This document shows, in pieces, positions 17,301-17,508 of a stretch of DNA of 17,508 bases (its first letter is position 1; each line of letters starts with the position of its first letter). The DNA comes from F23-D06 sp002392325 (GTDB lineage: Bacteria > Bacteroidota > Bacteroidia > Bacteroidales > WCHB1-69): assembly GCA_946624065.1 (NCBI GenBank), contig CAMORT010000048.1, positions 1-17,508 of the forward strand, read 5' to 3'. The translations under genes and the position numbers were made by a program. Under the pieces are notes generated by a model. The model made no database searches and had not been told where the DNA came from. It saw only the letters and a program-made list of their open reading frames with translations.

Positions 17301-17508
17301 GATAGGATTGTCATTAACATAAATGGTAGCGTCATCTCTTGTGGTGCAACCATAGTCGTTAACCAACTCTACGGAGAAGCTGTAAGGATAATCTCTGTAA
17401 GGTCTCGTCAGCTTGATGGAGTCGTTGTGGGAACCCATCATAGTGCCGTCGGTCAAAACTTGGTTGTCCTCATACCAGGTGAAGCTGTAGCTGCTGGTAG
17501 GAGCAGGA
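11337..17508 (-). CDS. Giant Ig-like-repeat surface protein with T9SS type A sorting domain, 5' partial
   Basis: The reading frame is open through the right edge (the last residues read PAPTSSYSFTWYEDNQVL), so the N-terminus lies outside the window; at least 2,056 residues are present. A TTG at 17456 is not a credible start because it falls inside a repeat. About 19 Ig-like units of roughly 80-115 residues follow one another, each built on the pattern C-x-G-G...T-L-T-A...W-Y-x-N-G...I-P-G-A-T...G-C and ending near DPVVTV or NPIV. The C-terminal ~80 residues (IRVYPVPANVQQ, DIYDVTGSLV, SGTYFGRLMMANG, ending KTVKFVIVK) are a type A (Por) sorting domain. This predicts T9SS export with sortase-like cleavage and attachment to surface lipopolysaccharide. 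A long, stalk-like adhesin or surface-layer component is the likely role; the ligand is unknown. The downstream neighbour is the OmpA gene. Confidence 0.9.
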   Translation of the reverse strand, partial: PAPTSSYSFTWYEDNQVLTDGTMMGSHNDSIKLTRPYRDYPYSFSVELVNDYGCTTRDDATIYVNDNPIVHATVTEDSICVGGQITLTANLDDYNADMLEFHWYDNGQLIGTATELTYTTVPTLGEHKYNMTALQRNSLCIASSDTVVVNVMADPIIDSVTTDLAEGNDTICEGRFVTLTAHISGGVTGGEIFTWYRNGEIIPGAVDSVYQETPQAENGDPTTYDYTVTVRQTATGCESDVNGYNTITVLPNPVLELVTDPIVCDTLENNIVMYANVTPAPTSSYSFTWYEDNQVLADGTMMGEHNDSIKLTRPYRDYPYSFSVELVNAYGCTVRDDATIYVNDNPIVHATVTDDTLCIGGEITLTANLDDYNADMLEFHWYDNGQLIGTATELTYTTVPTIGEHRYNMTALQRNSLCIASSDTVVVLVKPDPVISQVVLSDYIACEGAQVRVEAIADSTTYTPSATDVYTWYRNGIRIPGATNRVLFDTPVTVDQNTQQFVYTAVVTLEEPGCTSLPVSASALTIYRNPVVAISGDQHVCETDYTFLIANVDTVGMNVGNLHYTWFINGDIRDNNAYNLGDNRFFAEYLYPRDEPYIFTVTVERGDIANACASTSAPYEVYVYPKPEVNITGNVTDICENGTVTLQANLNDYNADNMTFQWYEVRNVTSVIAIDYLPGGGYVYDTIVTQYNYNIPGATGFRYTTTLAETTTLGVIVTQTTSQCYDIDEFTVTVHPTPAAPIIAVDHEMICSAGDVTFTVTNDYSEYGTPIYAWMVNGHVIPGTYGPVYHQEPGLVAGTTHHYNAIVAFDMPGCISVVSDTADVVVIPDPVVTVTVDGPTTICEGGSVTFSANAQPTTLDYTYQWYDYNNQLMVGDTNPTLTVSPSANQQNYQYLVVVNSLPGCQIVADAPVVTVVTDPVVTLSIDNPIICQGGQSTLTVDVQGGIAGQNGIDPYSYAWYSNNNTETPFAVTSTPIYVLPTNLETDSFAYWVEVSANTYGCATTSAHVNQLVVADPIVNIIVAPTYPETVCDGGNTMLVATVQGGFGENSYQWYRNETILVGETNPTLNTGILSVNDINSYRVIVTQTGSGCETVSDTFQVPVIPTYDVVVSALNNATVCEGGTTTMEATITNAILPNDNPTFQWYEIIDGANVAIAGANSTRYTTSPLLTDGNHTYFVAVTSQITGSGCSSHSNSFYTSIVDDPVVTVTTTAINNVVCEGDVVHVNATVAPAGGNYTYNWTWTNGTNTYTYTNNEPTFAPTDLPASINGYLFNVSIVSTDANSGCNATSNNNAYVTVMPRPVVTITADNEVVCAGGHVVLTANHNASDYTGFNYAWTINGTNMASTLQTITVPASMVTAGTINASVIVTSSQLTLNCSSSATLSQPVQVLAQPTIALSADHLTMCAGAAPTLTATVNGNSINTPMTFVWKRNGSIINGATGSVYQSEPLNAGTYNFQVMALSENTDLNCNSDWSADNAVVVRVAETPVVSIASADGTLDLCEGGNITLTATVINANNTIGDFTNGSIYGAYNYVWNRDNNVVATNNNITLPQNQITETLNTYGYYTYNVNLTPVGALAFGCGSVMAENPVVVNVHLRPNWDAAVVSAHDGNICLGEEVQLHAHITGGVADMNGNTNGHIQWVVEFNGVASNVSNYGGDATHTPTVPGVYTYYPTYVAYEGSIIGSGCAFTSSNDQVSTFVTVHALPTAAFVSGDGSIICANVSDDNAALTIHFTGTPPFHFTVDDLSNGTSVMYDSYTNDYVIYVNPNHTTQYRITYLSDNYCSNGELGLDAIATIFVNDIQFEETFFQAECGEDVVTISFNMLSGTPNSDFTVTYDNGMVVNGTISNNTATFATPSIPGDYHAVFTVGGCDYDIIVRRPVGVDDFSDGSTPFMMQRWDDVVIINNNPATNGGHTFVSYQWYRNGVAIPGAIYKNYQEIGGLNGYYSIEVVSQDADGRTVTYRTCDQFFSSSSAIRVYPVPANVQQVVTVEIDMTAEELEGATLDIYDVTGSLVEHVTTVDPVTYLSGFKASGTYFGRLMMANGETKTVKFVIVK
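16230..16674 (-). repeat. Higher-order repeat in the giant gene, copy 1
   Basis: This block aligns without gaps to 17064-17508 at an offset of 834 bp (278 codons, three Ig-like units). Identity is about 89% by eye over 16251-16674 and higher in its right-hand ~120 bases. It encodes one unit with LEFHWYDNGQLIGTA and part of the preceding one with SFTWYEDNQVLADG. The unit lying between the two copies does not match the unit next to copy 1. Confidence 0.85.
17064..17508 (-). repeat. Higher-order repeat in the giant gene, copy 2 (runs off the window)
   Basis: This is the partner of 16230-16674. The match continues to the last base of the window, so the duplicated block is longer than shown and more copies may lie upstream in the gene. 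Differences concentrate in the inter-domain residues (SICVGG against TLCIGG, CTTRDD against CTVRDD). Confidence 0.85.

Larger units (their letters stand above)
11640..17508 (-). repeat. Array of about 19 diverged Ig-like coding repeats
   Basis: These are protein-level tandem repeats of about 240-345 bp. Each unit has one Cys near its start (for example ICEGG, VCDGG, ICQGG, MCAGA, LCEGG) and one near its end (GC, LC, NC, QC or YC), with a Trp between them, which is the layout of an Ig-fold disulfide. Units are mostly diverged at DNA level, so most of the array is old, apart from the 834-bp-period copies at the right edge. The last Ig-like unit before the sorting domain (SYQWYRNGVAIPGAIY) lacks the first Cys. 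Confidence 0.8.

Noticed and set aside
17454..17456. TTG at 17456 as the start of the giant gene
   Set aside because: It lies in the middle of a repeat unit whose second copy at 16230-16674 reads straight through, and the frame is open to the window edge.
16230..17508. Regularly spaced repeats as a possible CRISPR array
   Set aside because: The period is 834 bp, the copies are coding and in frame, and there are no short palindromic repeats or cas genes.

Overview
The window looks like chromosomal DNA of a Bacteroidetes bacterium, probably Bacteroidales and possibly an uncultured gut-type or fermentative lineage. The evidence is two different type IX secretion (T9SS) C-terminal sorting domains, Bacteroidetes-style -7 promoter boxes (TAnnTTTG), A-rich rather than Shine-Dalgarno leaders, signal peptides ending in FA|Q, and an OmpA-family porin of the type found in this phylum. 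Species cannot be named from the sequence. No tRNA, rRNA, CRISPR array, insertion sequence or phage gene was seen.

Layout. At the left edge is the only plus-strand gene (1-1566), a C69-family dipeptidase that has lost its extreme N-terminus to the window boundary. Everything else is on the minus strand, read from right to left. (a) A giant Ig-like-repeat surface protein with a T9SS type A tail (11337 to beyond 17508), followed by a hairpin and an OmpA-family outer-membrane protein (9760-11253) that ends in a strong intrinsic terminator. (b) A 1244-residue T9SS cargo (5934-9668) with a beta-propeller (SBBP) region, a PKD domain, Ig-like domains and a type B (gliding-motility-associated) sorting domain. 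(c) A two-gene unit with overlapping ends: a membrane-anchored, possibly lysozyme-like periplasmic protein (4742-5896) and a U32-family protein resembling the RNA hydroxylation factor RlhA (2938-4749). (d) A compact three-gene operon with two ATGA overlaps (1587-2838): lipoprotein, small secreted protein, paralogous lipoprotein.

How they fit together. Most products are exported or envelope-associated. The two T9SS cargos would be secreted across the outer membrane, the giant one probably attached to the cell surface. The OmpA protein would tether the outer membrane to peptidoglycan, and the single-pass protein may act on or bind the wall. U32 is the only clearly cytoplasmic enzyme. The T9SS machinery itself is not in the window.

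The points most worth a second look are the paralogous lipoproteins, whose mature N-termini are encoded by a nearly identical 110-bp block while the rest has diverged; the small unrecognised secreted protein between them; and the giant protein, in which about 19 Ig-like units each carry a Cys pair and which contains an 834-bp-period higher-order duplication running off the right edge. No clearly new biological system can be demonstrated from this sequence alone.
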